In this document: piece after piece, positions 53,127 through 63,400 of the stretch
Position numbering within the stretch: the stretch's first letter is position 1
Layout: each line of letters starts with the position of its first letter
Origin: Flammeovirga sp. OC4
GTDB taxonomy: Bacteria; Bacteroidota; Bacteroidia; Cytophagales; Flammeovirgaceae
DNA: 64,000 bases
Assembly (NCBI RefSeq): GCF_000812565.1
Contig: NZ_JTAM01000004.1
Coordinates: 1-64,000, forward strand
Direction of reading: 5' to 3'
Translations under genes and position numbers: made by a program
Notes under the pieces: model-generated
Database searches by the model: none
The model's input: only the letters and a program-made list of their open reading frames with translations
What the model was told of the DNA's origin: nothing

Positions 53127-56100
53127 CTATCTCGTTCCCATCATATTTTCATACGCTGAACTAAATGCCTCTCTTGACTGAATTGCATCTGCTTGGAAAA
53201 TTTGCTGCAATTCTTTCAACTGTTCCGTTGAAAGATTTTTATAGAACAACTCTGAAGTAACATGTTCTGAATAAGATGGAACTTCATTGATGACTTGTCC
53301 AGTTAATGGATCCACCTCTTCTTTTTCACGTTCACTCAACCTAGCATTTACTAATTTTAAGTTCGATTCAAAAATCTGAGCCAACTGCTGTAAGACAATC
53401 AAGCTTCTACGGGCAACACTTTCAGTGCCTTTGCCTGTATTTGCATAGTAGTTTACATTTTCTTGACTTCTTCTTACAAGAATATCAAAGATTTCATTTG
53501 CCTCTTTTGTGGCTCCCAATTTATAGTATAGCTCCATATATTTAGGAGAGTAGAAGCTGTAAGGAATTGTTGTATCAGGAATCATTGAAAGAATCCAGTC
53601 TAGCTTCTCTTTCGAAAGCTTCAACTTCGCGTCATCTTCTTTCGCTAAACCATCAACATACAATTTTTCAGAAAGTCTGTAAATATTATTACGAGTATTG
53701 GCTCCAAATTTTCTGTATTCATCATCGTAATAAACCTTCTCATCTTGCATACCTCTAAAAGCAAACTTCTCAATGTTTTTCAACATCACCTCTGTATTTA
53801 CTTCACCCACTTCACCAAATGTATTGGCTTGGATAGGAAGTAATCTATACGTCATACCTTCCAAGAATAAGTAACTTCTTAGATCCATATTGATCGTATT
53901 AGCAGATGTGTTATTGAAATAAATTGGACGTTCCCAATTGTTGGTTGCGATTAAGTCCAATAATGCCAATTCGTTTTTGAAGATATACGTCTTATCATTC
54001 TTTAATCTCCAAGCCATTTTAGGTTTGATTCTACCTTCCATGCCTTTTGGAATGATACCACTCTTTACTACTGCTGCACTATCTACATCCAAAATAAAGA
54101 TTCTTGAAAGTAATTTCGCCGTAGTTTGACCACCTTGTAATCCTACTTGTGTTACAGGGTTATTCGCTTCTACAGAGGCTAAGTAAGCTTTAAGATTTAC
54201 TCCATTTTGAGCTCTTTCGTCTTCTACTAATGGAATGTAATCGTTTTTACCTTCTCTGTAATTATGACTACTGATCGATAATGGAAGTGGCTCAGACTCA
54301 TATTGCTTTTGCTTCATCTGATCCAAATACCATCCCGTACTGAAGTAACTTAATACAGCTACACGAACATCAGTTCTAAATTCTTCCACATTTTGAACAT
54401 ACCAAAGCGGGAATGTATCGTTATCTCCACCTGTAAATAAAATGGCATTCGGTGCACAACTTGCTAAAGTATTTCTTGCTTGGTCTACCGAATGGAACCT
54501 ATTCGAACGATTATGTCCTGCCCATCCATTTGCACCCATCAATACTGGCACAACCATACTCAATGCAATACCGACTACTGCTCCGTTTTTACCCATTTTT
54601 TCAGAGAAAAACTCAGCCAATGCCAATGCACCAAAGCCAATCCAGATAGCAAAGGCATAGAAGGAGGCCGCATAAATATAGTCACGCTCTCTTGGTTCTA
54701 CAGGAGGTGAGTTCAGGTAAACTACTAAAGCCACACCCAACGTCAGGAACATAATCATTACAACCCAAAAGTTTTTCTGGTCACGCTTGTAATGGAAGAA
54801 TACTCCTAATAAACCTAATATTAATGGCAAGAAATAGAAGTTTGTTCTTGCTTTATTCTCTGCTAACAACTCAGGAAGTTCATCTAAATCATCCCAAGGT
54901 TTTAAATAACCGGCATCTTTTTCATCACTTTCTCTACCTGCAAAGTTCCACATGAAATAACGTAAGTACATGTGGCCAATTTGGTAGCGGATGAAATAAT
55001 AAATATTGTTACCAAACGTAGGTTTTTGTCCTGATTCTATCCCTGCCCACTCTCTATACAATTGTGGATGAGGACCCGTTTTAGAATATAAACGAGGGAA
55101 CAGCATCATATCTTTTGATGCATATTCTGCTTTCGTTTTGTGATCATATACTTCATAATAGTCTTTTCCATTACGAGTAGCTTCACGGTATTTATCACCA
55201 TCTTCTTTTGTTCCTACGTGCTGTGCATCATAAGTTGGACCGTATAAAAGAGGACGATCACCATATTGCTCACGTTTCAAGTAAGACACATATCCTAGAA
55301 GATCATCAGGAGCATTTTCATTAATAGGTGTGTGCTGATTTGAACGAACTAATACCAATGTGTAACTCATGTAACCTACCAGGATAAATGCTACACCTAA
55401 TAATACGTTGTTCAACGTCACCATTGCCTTTTGCTGAGTGAAGTAAATTCCGTACACCAAACTTGCTACTAATGCAAATGAGAAGAATAAACCACCTGTT
55501 CCGAACGATGTTCCGAATGTGTTTACAAATATCTTATCAAATACAAATGCGATAGAAGGAAGACCAGGGATCACAATAATGATTACTCCCAAGATGATGG
55601 CACCACCAATACCCATTGCTATAATTGTCCCTTTTAATGTGATATTATTAGGATACTTTTTATAGTAATAGATCATGGCTAATGCTGGTAAACAAAGTAA
55701 GTTTTCCAGATGGACACCAATTGATAAACCAATAATATAAGCAATCATAATCAGCCATCTATTGGATGCTGAATGATCTTCGATATATTCCCATTTTAAA
55801 ATTGCCCAGAATACCAATGCTGTAATCGCTGAAGACATTGCATAAACCTCTGCTTCTACAGCTGAGAACCAAAAAGTATCTGAGAAAGTATAAGCTAATG
55901 CTCCTACTGCTGAAGAGCCAAATAATAAAATCTTATCTTTTAAACCATATCCTTCTTTTGAAGGTTTGATGATTTTCATACCTAACATGACAATCGTCCA
56001 ATACAGGAACAAGATTGTTAGTGCACTCATAAATGCCGATTGGAAGTTAATCCACCAAGCTACTTTAAGTACATCACCAAAAGCTAGGAAAGAAAAAAGT

Positions 56101-56285
56101 CTATTAATTAATAAGAAAAATGGTGCTCCCGGAGGGTGCGGAACCATCAGTTTGTATGATACGGCAATGAATTCACCACAGTCCCAAAAACTGGCGGTTT
56201 CTTCCATTGATATAGTGTAGACGGCAAGCGATATTAAAAAAAGTGCCCACCCCACTAGATTGTTGATTCTCTTAAACTCGTTCAT
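53127..56285 (-). CDS. DUF2723 membrane protein (glycosyltransferase-like)
   Basis: A 1052-residue membrane protein typical of Bacteroidota. The N-terminus FKRINNLVGWALFLISLAVYTISMEETASFWDCGEF holds the DUF2723 core with the Asp/Glu-rich first loop. About ten helices follow. Then come a soluble segment (PPVEPRERDYIYAASFYAFAIWIGFGA) and a long C-terminal soluble part with ILFTGGDNDTFPLWYVQNVEEFRTDVRVAVLSY, also conserved in the family. It resembles GT-C glycosyltransferases such as protein O-mannosyltransferases. The product is unknown. Confidence 0.87.
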   Translation of the reverse strand: MNEFKRINNLVGWALFLISLAVYTISMEETASFWDCGEFIAVSYKLMVPHPPGAPFFLLINRLFSFLAFGDVLKVAWWINFQSAFMSALTILFLYWTIVMLGMKIIKPSKEGYGLKDKILLFGSSAVGALAYTFSDTFWFSAVEAEVYAMSSAITALVFWAILKWEYIEDHSASNRWLIMIAYIIGLSIGVHLENLLCLPALAMIYYYKKYPNNITLKGTIIAMGIGGAIILGVIIIVIPGLPSIAFVFDKIFVNTFGTSFGTGGLFFSFALVASLVYGIYFTQQKAMVTLNNVLLGVAFILVGYMSYTLVLVRSNQHTPINENAPDDLLGYVSYLKREQYGDRPLLYGPTYDAQHVGTKEDGDKYREATRNGKDYYEVYDHKTKAEYASKDMMLFPRLYSKTGPHPQLYREWAGIESGQKPTFGNNIYYFIRYQIGHMYLRYFMWNFAGRESDEKDAGYLKPWDDLDELPELLAENKARTNFYFLPLILGLLGVFFHYKRDQKNFWVVMIMFLTLGVALVVYLNSPPVEPRERDYIYAASFYAFAIWIGFGALALAEFFSEKMGKNGAVVGIALSMVVPVLMGANGWAGHNRSNRFHSVDQARNTLASCAPNAILFTGGDNDTFPLWYVQNVEEFRTDVRVAVLSYFSTGWYLDQMKQKQYESEPLPLSISSHNYREGKNDYIPLVEDERAQNGVNLKAYLASVEANNPVTQVGLQGGQTTAKLLSRIFILDVDSAAVVKSGIIPKGMEGRIKPKMAWRLKNDKTYIFKNELALLDLIATNNWERPIYFNNTSANTINMDLRSYLFLEGMTYRLLPIQANTFGEVGEVNTEVMLKNIEKFAFRGMQDEKVYYDDEYRKFGANTRNNIYRLSEKLYVDGLAKEDDAKLKLSKEKLDWILSMIPDTTIPYSFYSPKYMELYYKLGATKEANEIFDILVRRSQENVNYYANTGKGTESVARRSLIVLQQLAQIFESNLKLVNARLSEREKEEVDPLTGQVINEVPSYSEHVTSELFYKNLSTEQLKELQQIFQADAIQSREAFSSAYENMMGTR

Positions 56286-56406
56286 TTCGTTATGTTTTCC
56301 AATTGGCGAAATTAGGGTAAAATCTTTCTTATAGAATGAAAAGATTTAGTAACCGACTTTATTTCACCAATTATTGGTCTAGTTTTATATTTTTTAACAT
56401 TAATTA

Positions 56407-57036
56407 TTAATAAATACCTTCTGACTTCAAAAATCCAATAACATTTAGGTCTTCCAAATGATGAGCATGTAACCCTGCTTGTTTTGCACCTTCCACATGT
56501 TGAATAGAATCATCAATAAAAAGCGTAGTAGCCTTGTCTAAATTGTTTTTCGCTACGACAGTTTCAAAAATACTCGGATGAGGTTTTCGATCTCCCATTT
56601 CAAAAGAGTAGTAAGCTTTTTCAAAAAGCTGCTTAAAATCTCCAAAATCATCTCCCAACGTGTTAGTTACAATCTGGTTAAAAGCATCAATGTGAATTTC
56701 ATTTGTATTAGAAAGTAAGAATATTCTGTACTTCTCTTTTAATTCCTTCAGCATCTCAATCCTTTCAACTGGCAAGTCTAATAACATTGCATTCCAAGCC
56801 AAATCAATTTGCTCGTCAGTAATCGGCTCATCCAATAACTCTCTAATTCCCAAACGAAATTCCTGAGATGTAATATTTCCTTTTTCATAATCGTCGAACA
56901 ATGATGTTTGCTGTTTTTTAGTATAGAAGGGTTCGACTGGTTTATTTAAAATTTCAGCGAATTTTTCTAAAGTATTTTCGTATCTTAAGTTGAGAATAAC
57001 ACCTCCTAAGTCAAAAATTATTGCTTTGTATTCCAT
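56407..57036 (-). CDS. HAD-family hydrolase (YihX/HAD-IA type)
   Basis: A 209-residue hydrolase. Motif I IIFDLGGVILN (the second Asp of the usual DxD is Gly, as in the YihX group), motif II LLSNTN, motif III Lys in GDRKPHPSIF, and motif IV FIDDSIQHVEGA. It is probably a phosphatase of a sugar or nucleotide phosphate. It is divergent from the MscS gene at 57101, 64 bp away. Confidence 0.9.
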   Translation of the reverse strand: MEYKAIIFDLGGVILNLRYENTLEKFAEILNKPVEPFYTKKQQTSLFDDYEKGNITSQEFRLGIRELLDEPITDEQIDLAWNAMLLDLPVERIEMLKELKEKYRIFLLSNTNEIHIDAFNQIVTNTLGDDFGDFKQLFEKAYYSFEMGDRKPHPSIFETVVAKNNLDKATTLFIDDSIQHVEGAKQAGLHAHHLEDLNVIGFLKSEGIY

Positions 57037-57100
57037 TTGTTGTTGTCTAAAAAACTAAGTCAATTTAAAAATCCAATCAATATACTATTGTTTCTTAAAA

Positions 57101-58711
57101 ATGAGTAAAATATTATTACCCTTATTATTAATAATTTTAATCTTCCCCTCCACACCTCTTTTTGCACAAGAAGAGGAAGAAGAAATACGCCTAGAAAGTT
57201 ACCCTAACGATCGTGACTTCTATAGTTTTTTTATCTATGATTCTGTAGAATATTCTCAAAGTACTCCCTACCACGCTTTACATACACATCTTGATTTTTT
57301 GGATGAACAAAATTACCATCCTAAAACCGCTGCAAGAGTGATTCCGACTAGTGTGGGGAACCTTGATACACGTGTAGAGTTAGCAGAAGAGTTAAAATTG
57401 ATTTATGCCGGAAAGGGAATTTATTTAAATCAATTGGACCTCCCACTACAGAAAGATTATGTAGAAAAAAACACAGGTAAAAAAAGGTTTATTATCCATG
57501 AGAAACTTCCCGAAATTTACCTCATTAAAGTTGGAGAAAGGTGGAGGTATTCAAGTTATTCGGCACTTAAGATCAATGAAATATTTAAAGAAACATTCCC
57601 CCCTTACTCTAGGGACATCATTAAGTTTGTTTCAAAAATTGAAAAAGGGAATCAGTATATTTTAGGACTTAAACTTTGGCAATGGGGTGCTTTACTGATC
57701 ATTAATGCCCTAATGTATATTGTATATTTCATTGTAATTAGAGTGCTCGCTTTCTTGATTAAGCAATTTTTCTCAAAAGCAGGAAACCAATATTTTATCA
57801 GTACCGTAATTTTGAAGTTTAAAAGACCTATTACGATTGCGTTTCTTGACTTCTTATTTTACATGCTGATCCCATTATTGCTGCTGGATAGTACAATTGC
57901 ATTTGGGTTAACCGTACTCTGTAAAATCATCTTTGGGTTTACATTAATCGTACTCATTTTTAGAACTGCGGATGTAATCGTCCTAAAAGTCATGGCCCCA
58001 AGCCCTCGAAAAAAGAGATGGAATATTGATGAGCATCTTACTCCAGTATTACGGTCTTCATTGAGAATTGTCGCTCTCATGGTTGGGTTTCTTTTGTTCT
58101 TAAAGATATTAGGGTATAACATCAACAACATTGTTACAGGAATTTCTTTCGGTGGTTTGATTATCGCCTTTGCTGCTCAAGATACCGTCAAAAACTTTAT
58201 TGGCTCTATCATGCTTTTCACAGATAAACCATTTTCTGTTGGAGATTCAATAGTTGTCAAAGGGCAATCAGGAATCGTTGAAGAAATTGGTTTCCGTACC
58301 ACCAAAATCAGAACATTCAATAATTCATTAGTAAGTCTACCCAATAATATAGCGGCAGACAATGAAGTAGACAATTTAGGCAAAAGAGCCTACAGAAGAT
58401 TTAAAACGATGTTGAGTTTGGAATACGGAACAGATCGCAACAATGTTAAAGCATTTATTGAGGGCATTAGAAAAGCCATAGACGAACATCCTACCACAAG
58501 AAAAGAAGGTTATCAAGTTAGGCTTTATCAATTTGCGCCAAGTTCTATAGACATTCTTCTCAATGTTTTTTTTGAAACAGATGACTACAATATTGAGTTA
58601 CAATCAAGAGAAGAATTAATGTTTACCATTATGGAAGTTGCGGATGAAACTAAGGTCAAATTTGCATTCCCAACTCAAACCATTCATTTGAATAATGAGG
58701 AAAAAGAATAG
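57101..58711 (+). CDS. MscS-family mechanosensitive channel, paralogue 1
   Basis: A 536-residue protein with signal peptide MSKILLPLLLIILIFPSTPLFAQ, a periplasmic domain of about 170 residues, four helices between 193 and 340, and the MscS pore helix TGISFGGLIIAFAAQDTVKNFIGSIM (346-371). The beta domain DKPFSVGDSIVVKGQSGIVEEIGFRTTKIR follows. MscS channels release solutes on membrane tension. Most bacterial MscS proteins lack such a large periplasmic N-terminal domain. It is followed 99 bp later by a paralogue. Confidence 0.92.
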   Translation: MSKILLPLLLIILIFPSTPLFAQEEEEEIRLESYPNDRDFYSFFIYDSVEYSQSTPYHALHTHLDFLDEQNYHPKTAARVIPTSVGNLDTRVELAEELKLIYAGKGIYLNQLDLPLQKDYVEKNTGKKRFIIHEKLPEIYLIKVGERWRYSSYSALKINEIFKETFPPYSRDIIKFVSKIEKGNQYILGLKLWQWGALLIINALMYIVYFIVIRVLAFLIKQFFSKAGNQYFISTVILKFKRPITIAFLDFLFYMLIPLLLLDSTIAFGLTVLCKIIFGFTLIVLIFRTADVIVLKVMAPSPRKKRWNIDEHLTPVLRSSLRIVALMVGFLLFLKILGYNINNIVTGISFGGLIIAFAAQDTVKNFIGSIMLFTDKPFSVGDSIVVKGQSGIVEEIGFRTTKIRTFNNSLVSLPNNIAADNEVDNLGKRAYRRFKTMLSLEYGTDRNNVKAFIEGIRKAIDEHPTTRKEGYQVRLYQFAPSSIDILLNVFFETDDYNIELQSREELMFTIMEVADETKVKFAFPTQTIHLNNEEKE

Positions 58712-58810
58712 TAAATATCAATTGAAGTTTTATAATTTTACCCTCTAAGGAAAGTAAGTCAACCTTGCTATTGTTATATCAGGAAAATACCTACAAACTG
58801 TCTTTATTAA

Positions 58811-60436
58811 ATGACAATGCGTTTATTTTTAATTCTAGTTCTTTTTTCAACTACAATCATCACAGCCATTGGTCAGGATGACGATAATGATGAAATATCA
58901 AGTTACCCTAATGATCATGTATTTTATAATTTCAAAGAGTTGAGTGGTGTGGAGTACTCATTAAGTTCTCCCTATCATACTATGCACACCCATTTAGAAA
59001 ACCTTGAAGATGATAATTACCACGAAAATGTTTCGGCTCAAGCTTTTTCTCAGGAGCATTTTTCATTAAAAGAAAGAAAAAAACTAGCTGTCGAATTAAA
59101 ATTAATCTACACTCAAAAAAGCATTTATCTTAACTCTCAAGACCTACCTTTAGAGAAAAATTACATTGATCCAAAAAGTAGAACAAAACGTTATAGTATT
59201 AGCCCAAGACTTCCAAATATTTACCTAGAAAAACAAAAAAATGGACAATGGAAATACTCGGTTTACTCTACGAATCAGATTCATGAATTATTTACTGAAA
59301 CGTATCCTTCTTTTGCCAGAGAACTAGTGGTTTATACTTCATCCTTACAACAAAGTAAAGGACGTATTTTTGGTATAAAACTTTGGCAATGGATCACAAT
59401 TTCAGGCGTTCTTTTGGTGAGTTATCTTTTTTATGTCCTTAGCTTTTGGTTCACCAAACAAATTCTCCAAAGGATATTATTAAAGTTCAAAAAAGAACAG
59501 TTTGCTAAGATTGTATTACCAAAACTAAGAAGGCCCATTGCTGTTGCTCTTCTCATGATAATATGGTATTACATTACTCCTTTTTTGTTGTTACCAAGTG
59601 ATGTTGCTTATGTACTTACGATATTCATAAAAGCAATTTTCAGCTTTTACTTGACAATTTTATTTGTCCATGCTGCTGACTTATTGGTCATAAGGATAGG
59701 TTACTTTTCGAATAAAACGAAAGCCGTTGATGCCAATTTATTACCTATTCTAAGGGTTATCTTCAGAATTATTGCCCTTGCATTAGGTATTTTGGCCACT
59801 TTGTATTCTTATGGATTTGATATAACCCATCTGATCACAGGTATTTCTTTTGGTGGTGTTGCTTTAGCATTTGCTGCACAAGATACCATTAAGAATTTCA
59901 TTGGTTCAGTAATGCTTTTTACTGACAAACCATTTGAAGTAGGTGATTGGATCGTTGTAAAAGGACAAGAAGGCATTGTGGAAGAAATCGGTTTTAGAAC
60001 TACTCGCATTAGAACTTTTGCTAACTCTCTTGTCAACATTCCAAACGGGTCAATGTCAGACAGTGACATTGATAATTTAGGAAAAAGGCAGTATCGAAGA
60101 TTTAAAACATATCTAACTATACCTTATGGAACACCTACGGAAAAAATAGAAATGTTTATCAAAGCCGTAAAAAAAGCTGTCGAAGACCATCCTACCACAA
60201 GAAAAGACTTCTATGAGGTACGATTAAACAACTTTGGTGCTAGTGCTTTGGAAATATTGTTGTATATTTTCTTTGAATGTAGGGATTGGAGTGAAGAACT
60301 TCAATCTCGTGAATACATCATGTTGAAGATTTTGCGTATATCAGAAAGTATGGGAATTGAATTTGCATTCCCTACGCAAACGATACACATTGCAAAAGAT
60401 GACAATGATGAAGCAGACGCAACTGAGATAGATTAA
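58811..60436 (+). CDS. MscS-family mechanosensitive channel, paralogue 2
   Basis: A 541-residue paralogue of the preceding gene with the same plan: signal peptide (MTMRLFLILVLFSTTIITAIGQ), periplasmic part with shared YHTMHTHLENLEDDNYH, helices and pore ITGISFGGVALAFAAQDTIKNFIGSVM. It ends with an acidic tail (DDNDEADATEID). A local tandem duplication is the simplest origin. It ends 2 bp before the histidine kinase gene. Confidence 0.92.
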   Translation: MTMRLFLILVLFSTTIITAIGQDDDNDEISSYPNDHVFYNFKELSGVEYSLSSPYHTMHTHLENLEDDNYHENVSAQAFSQEHFSLKERKKLAVELKLIYTQKSIYLNSQDLPLEKNYIDPKSRTKRYSISPRLPNIYLEKQKNGQWKYSVYSTNQIHELFTETYPSFARELVVYTSSLQQSKGRIFGIKLWQWITISGVLLVSYLFYVLSFWFTKQILQRILLKFKKEQFAKIVLPKLRRPIAVALLMIIWYYITPFLLLPSDVAYVLTIFIKAIFSFYLTILFVHAADLLVIRIGYFSNKTKAVDANLLPILRVIFRIIALALGILATLYSYGFDITHLITGISFGGVALAFAAQDTIKNFIGSVMLFTDKPFEVGDWIVVKGQEGIVEEIGFRTTRIRTFANSLVNIPNGSMSDSDIDNLGKRQYRRFKTYLTIPYGTPTEKIEMFIKAVKKAVEDHPTTRKDFYEVRLNNFGASALEILLYIFFECRDWSEELQSREYIMLKILRISESMGIEFAFPTQTIHIAKDDNDEADATEID

Positions 60437-60438
60437 AA

Positions 60439-63400
60439 ATGAATAATTCAGACCAAAAACCCAAAGTATCAACTCATGAGAATAGTCACTTCAAAGTTTT
60501 TGAAGATGCCTATCAAGCTACTGATGCTCCAACTTTTGGATTAAATGACGCAGGGATCATTATCTTCTGGAATGATGCCATGCTTAATATAACTGATTAT
60601 TACCCAGAAGAAACAGTCGGTCGACATTATTCTGAATTTGCAGAAATATTTTATTATGAAGACACCTTTTCATTAGAAGGGTTGCTTCAAAACCTCACGG
60701 GAAAACTCAGAGACCGTAAAGGAGTTGAGTTACAAGTGAGAACTGCAGGGGTTCCTGTCACCGCCAATGGTATACAGCACGTTTATCTTTCGGTACAAAA
60801 CATCACAAAAGAAACGGTTCATGTTCAAGAACTGGTAAAAAACAATATTCTCATGAAAGAGCTTTTTAGTTCCTCAAGAGAAATGGTAGTGGTGTTTAAT
60901 AGGAAGGGCAATATCAGCTTTGCAAGTGAGCCTTTTAAAAATTTGGTGAATATGACAGATCCTCAAATCAGGAGGACTACGTTTATTAACCTTATTCCAA
61001 ATTCTCACCGTACAAGGCTTCTTATAGGTCTTAAAATGGCAGAAGAATCTCAGGATGAGCATAAAATGGAATTGACGATAGAAAGTGAATCTCAAAAAAG
61101 AATCACCGATTGTCATATTTCTTATAAAGCTGATTCTAAGGACTGTTATCGCCTACATCTTTTTGATATCACTGATAAAAAGAGAAAGGAGTTAGAGCAA
61201 GAGGTAAGTATTACATTCGCAAAGCTTTTGCAAGAAAACTTGAAAATCCAAGAGCTTTACGAAAAGGTCTACCTTGCCATGAAACTGGTGGTAGATATGG
61301 ATAGCTTTCTTTTGCTTCGTCTGAAATTATCAGGACAAGGAATGTATATTCCTTTTTACAGTACCAAAACTTCTGACCTCGCTAAAAAGGAAGAAGTACC
61401 TGCTAGTGAATTTGCATTAGCGATGGCTAACGTACTTAACAGACCAATGTTTATGTACAAAGAGGTCATTCAGAAGTTAGCAAAGCAATATAACCTAAAC
61501 CTTATCAATGTCCCTGAAATTTGGATGGGTCTTCCTTTGATTTCAAATAATCAGAAAATGGGAATGATCGTTGTCCAATCTTTTTCTGATAGAAAGGCCT
61601 TTAGTAAGCCTGACCTTAATCTTTTCGATTTAGCAACTGGTATCCTTGCCGCTGCCATTATCAGAGATCAGAGTCAATTAAAAGTAAGGGCACAATTAGA
61701 AGCAATTTTTGAAAGTGGAGAACAAGCTATATGGACTTTCAATAAATCTGGAATGGTAACAAGATACAATCAGCATTTTGCAGAGTACATCAAGCAATAT
61801 TCCAATATTGAATTAATGCCAGGCATGATGCTCAACAGTATTATTCCATTTACTCCACGCTTTGAAGAACATTGGGATCAAATATTAAAAAGAGTTTTTG
61901 ATGGTGAATCCATCAGTTTTGAATATAAGTTTAATACATTCTTAGGGACAGAACAATGGCACTCTATCTCTCTAAACCCTGTTAGAATGCAGAGTGGTGA
62001 TGGGGAAATTATTCAGGAGATTGCCGGAGTAACACAAAACATTACACAGCGTAAGAAGATGGAAATTCATATTGCGGATAGTGAAGAACTTTTCCGTAAT
62101 ATCTTTGAAACACTACAAGATGTTTATTTCCGAACTGATTTAGATGGTAACTTCACGCTGATTTCTCCTTCTGTAAAAGATATGTTAGGTGTTAAGCCAG
62201 GAGAAATCATCGATAAACATGTCACTGAATATTACATTTCAGAATCAGACTTATCGAGACTAATGAAAATGTTGGCAGTAAAAGGAGCTGTCAAGAACCA
62301 TGAAAGCATTGTTCGAAATAAAAATGGCGAAGTACGTTACATTCTTTCTAATTTCAGGCTGATTTATGATAAAAAACTCAAGCCTTCAGGTGTAGAAGGT
62401 TTAGCAAGAGATATTACCCCAATTAAGCAGTCTGAACATGAACTCAGAGAAGCAAAAGACCTTGCTGAGAAATCTTTAGAGGTCAAAAGACAATTCTTAT
62501 CGAATATGTCACATGAAATTCGTACGCCTATGAATGGTGTGATTGGTATGGTGGACTTATTAAGTACAACAGTGCTTAGTCAAGAACAGAAAAAGTATGT
62601 TTCTACAATCAAACGTTCTTCTGAAATCTTACTTAATATCCTGAACGATATCCTTGACCTATCAAAGATTGAAGCAGGAAAAATGGAGCTACGTCCACTG
62701 CCAATAGATATTCGAGTTACAATCTCTAAGCTCATCGCGTTGTTCCATCAAAATGCTAAGAATAAAAATACACAATTAATCTCCAATGTTTCAGACAATG
62801 TACCAAACGTAATTCTTGCTGACGAGACTCGTTTGCTGCAAATTCTTTCTAACCTTACATCTAACGCTATTAAATTTACTGAAGATGGTACCGTTACGAT
62901 CAATGTAAATGGTGTCCAGAAGTTTAATGGTATCTATACATTAATGTTTGATGTGATTGATACAGGTTGTGGGATCTCAAAAAATGGACAAGCACAGTTA
63001 TTTAAACAGTTCAGTCAGGTAGAAGATTCTTATAAGCGTACCAAAGGTGGTACAGGTTTAGGACTCTCTATTTCTCAAGAATTATGTAACATGATGGATG
63101 GTGACATTGGTGTGGAGTCCGAATTAAATGTAGGAAGTACCTTCTGGTTTACCATTGAGGTAAAAGAGGTCAATCACTTACCTCCTACCAATAATAATTT
63201 AGAAAGTAAGGAGTTATTTTCTCAAAAAATCAGTAGCCTTCAACCTAATATTTTAGTGGTAGATGACAATAGTGTCAATATCATGGTGGCTGAAAGTATT
63301 CTGAAAAAAGCAGGTTGTAAAACCACTTCCGCTAATAGTGGCTTTAAGGCATTAGATTTGTTAGAAGCTGGAAATGAATACGATATCATCTTCATGGATA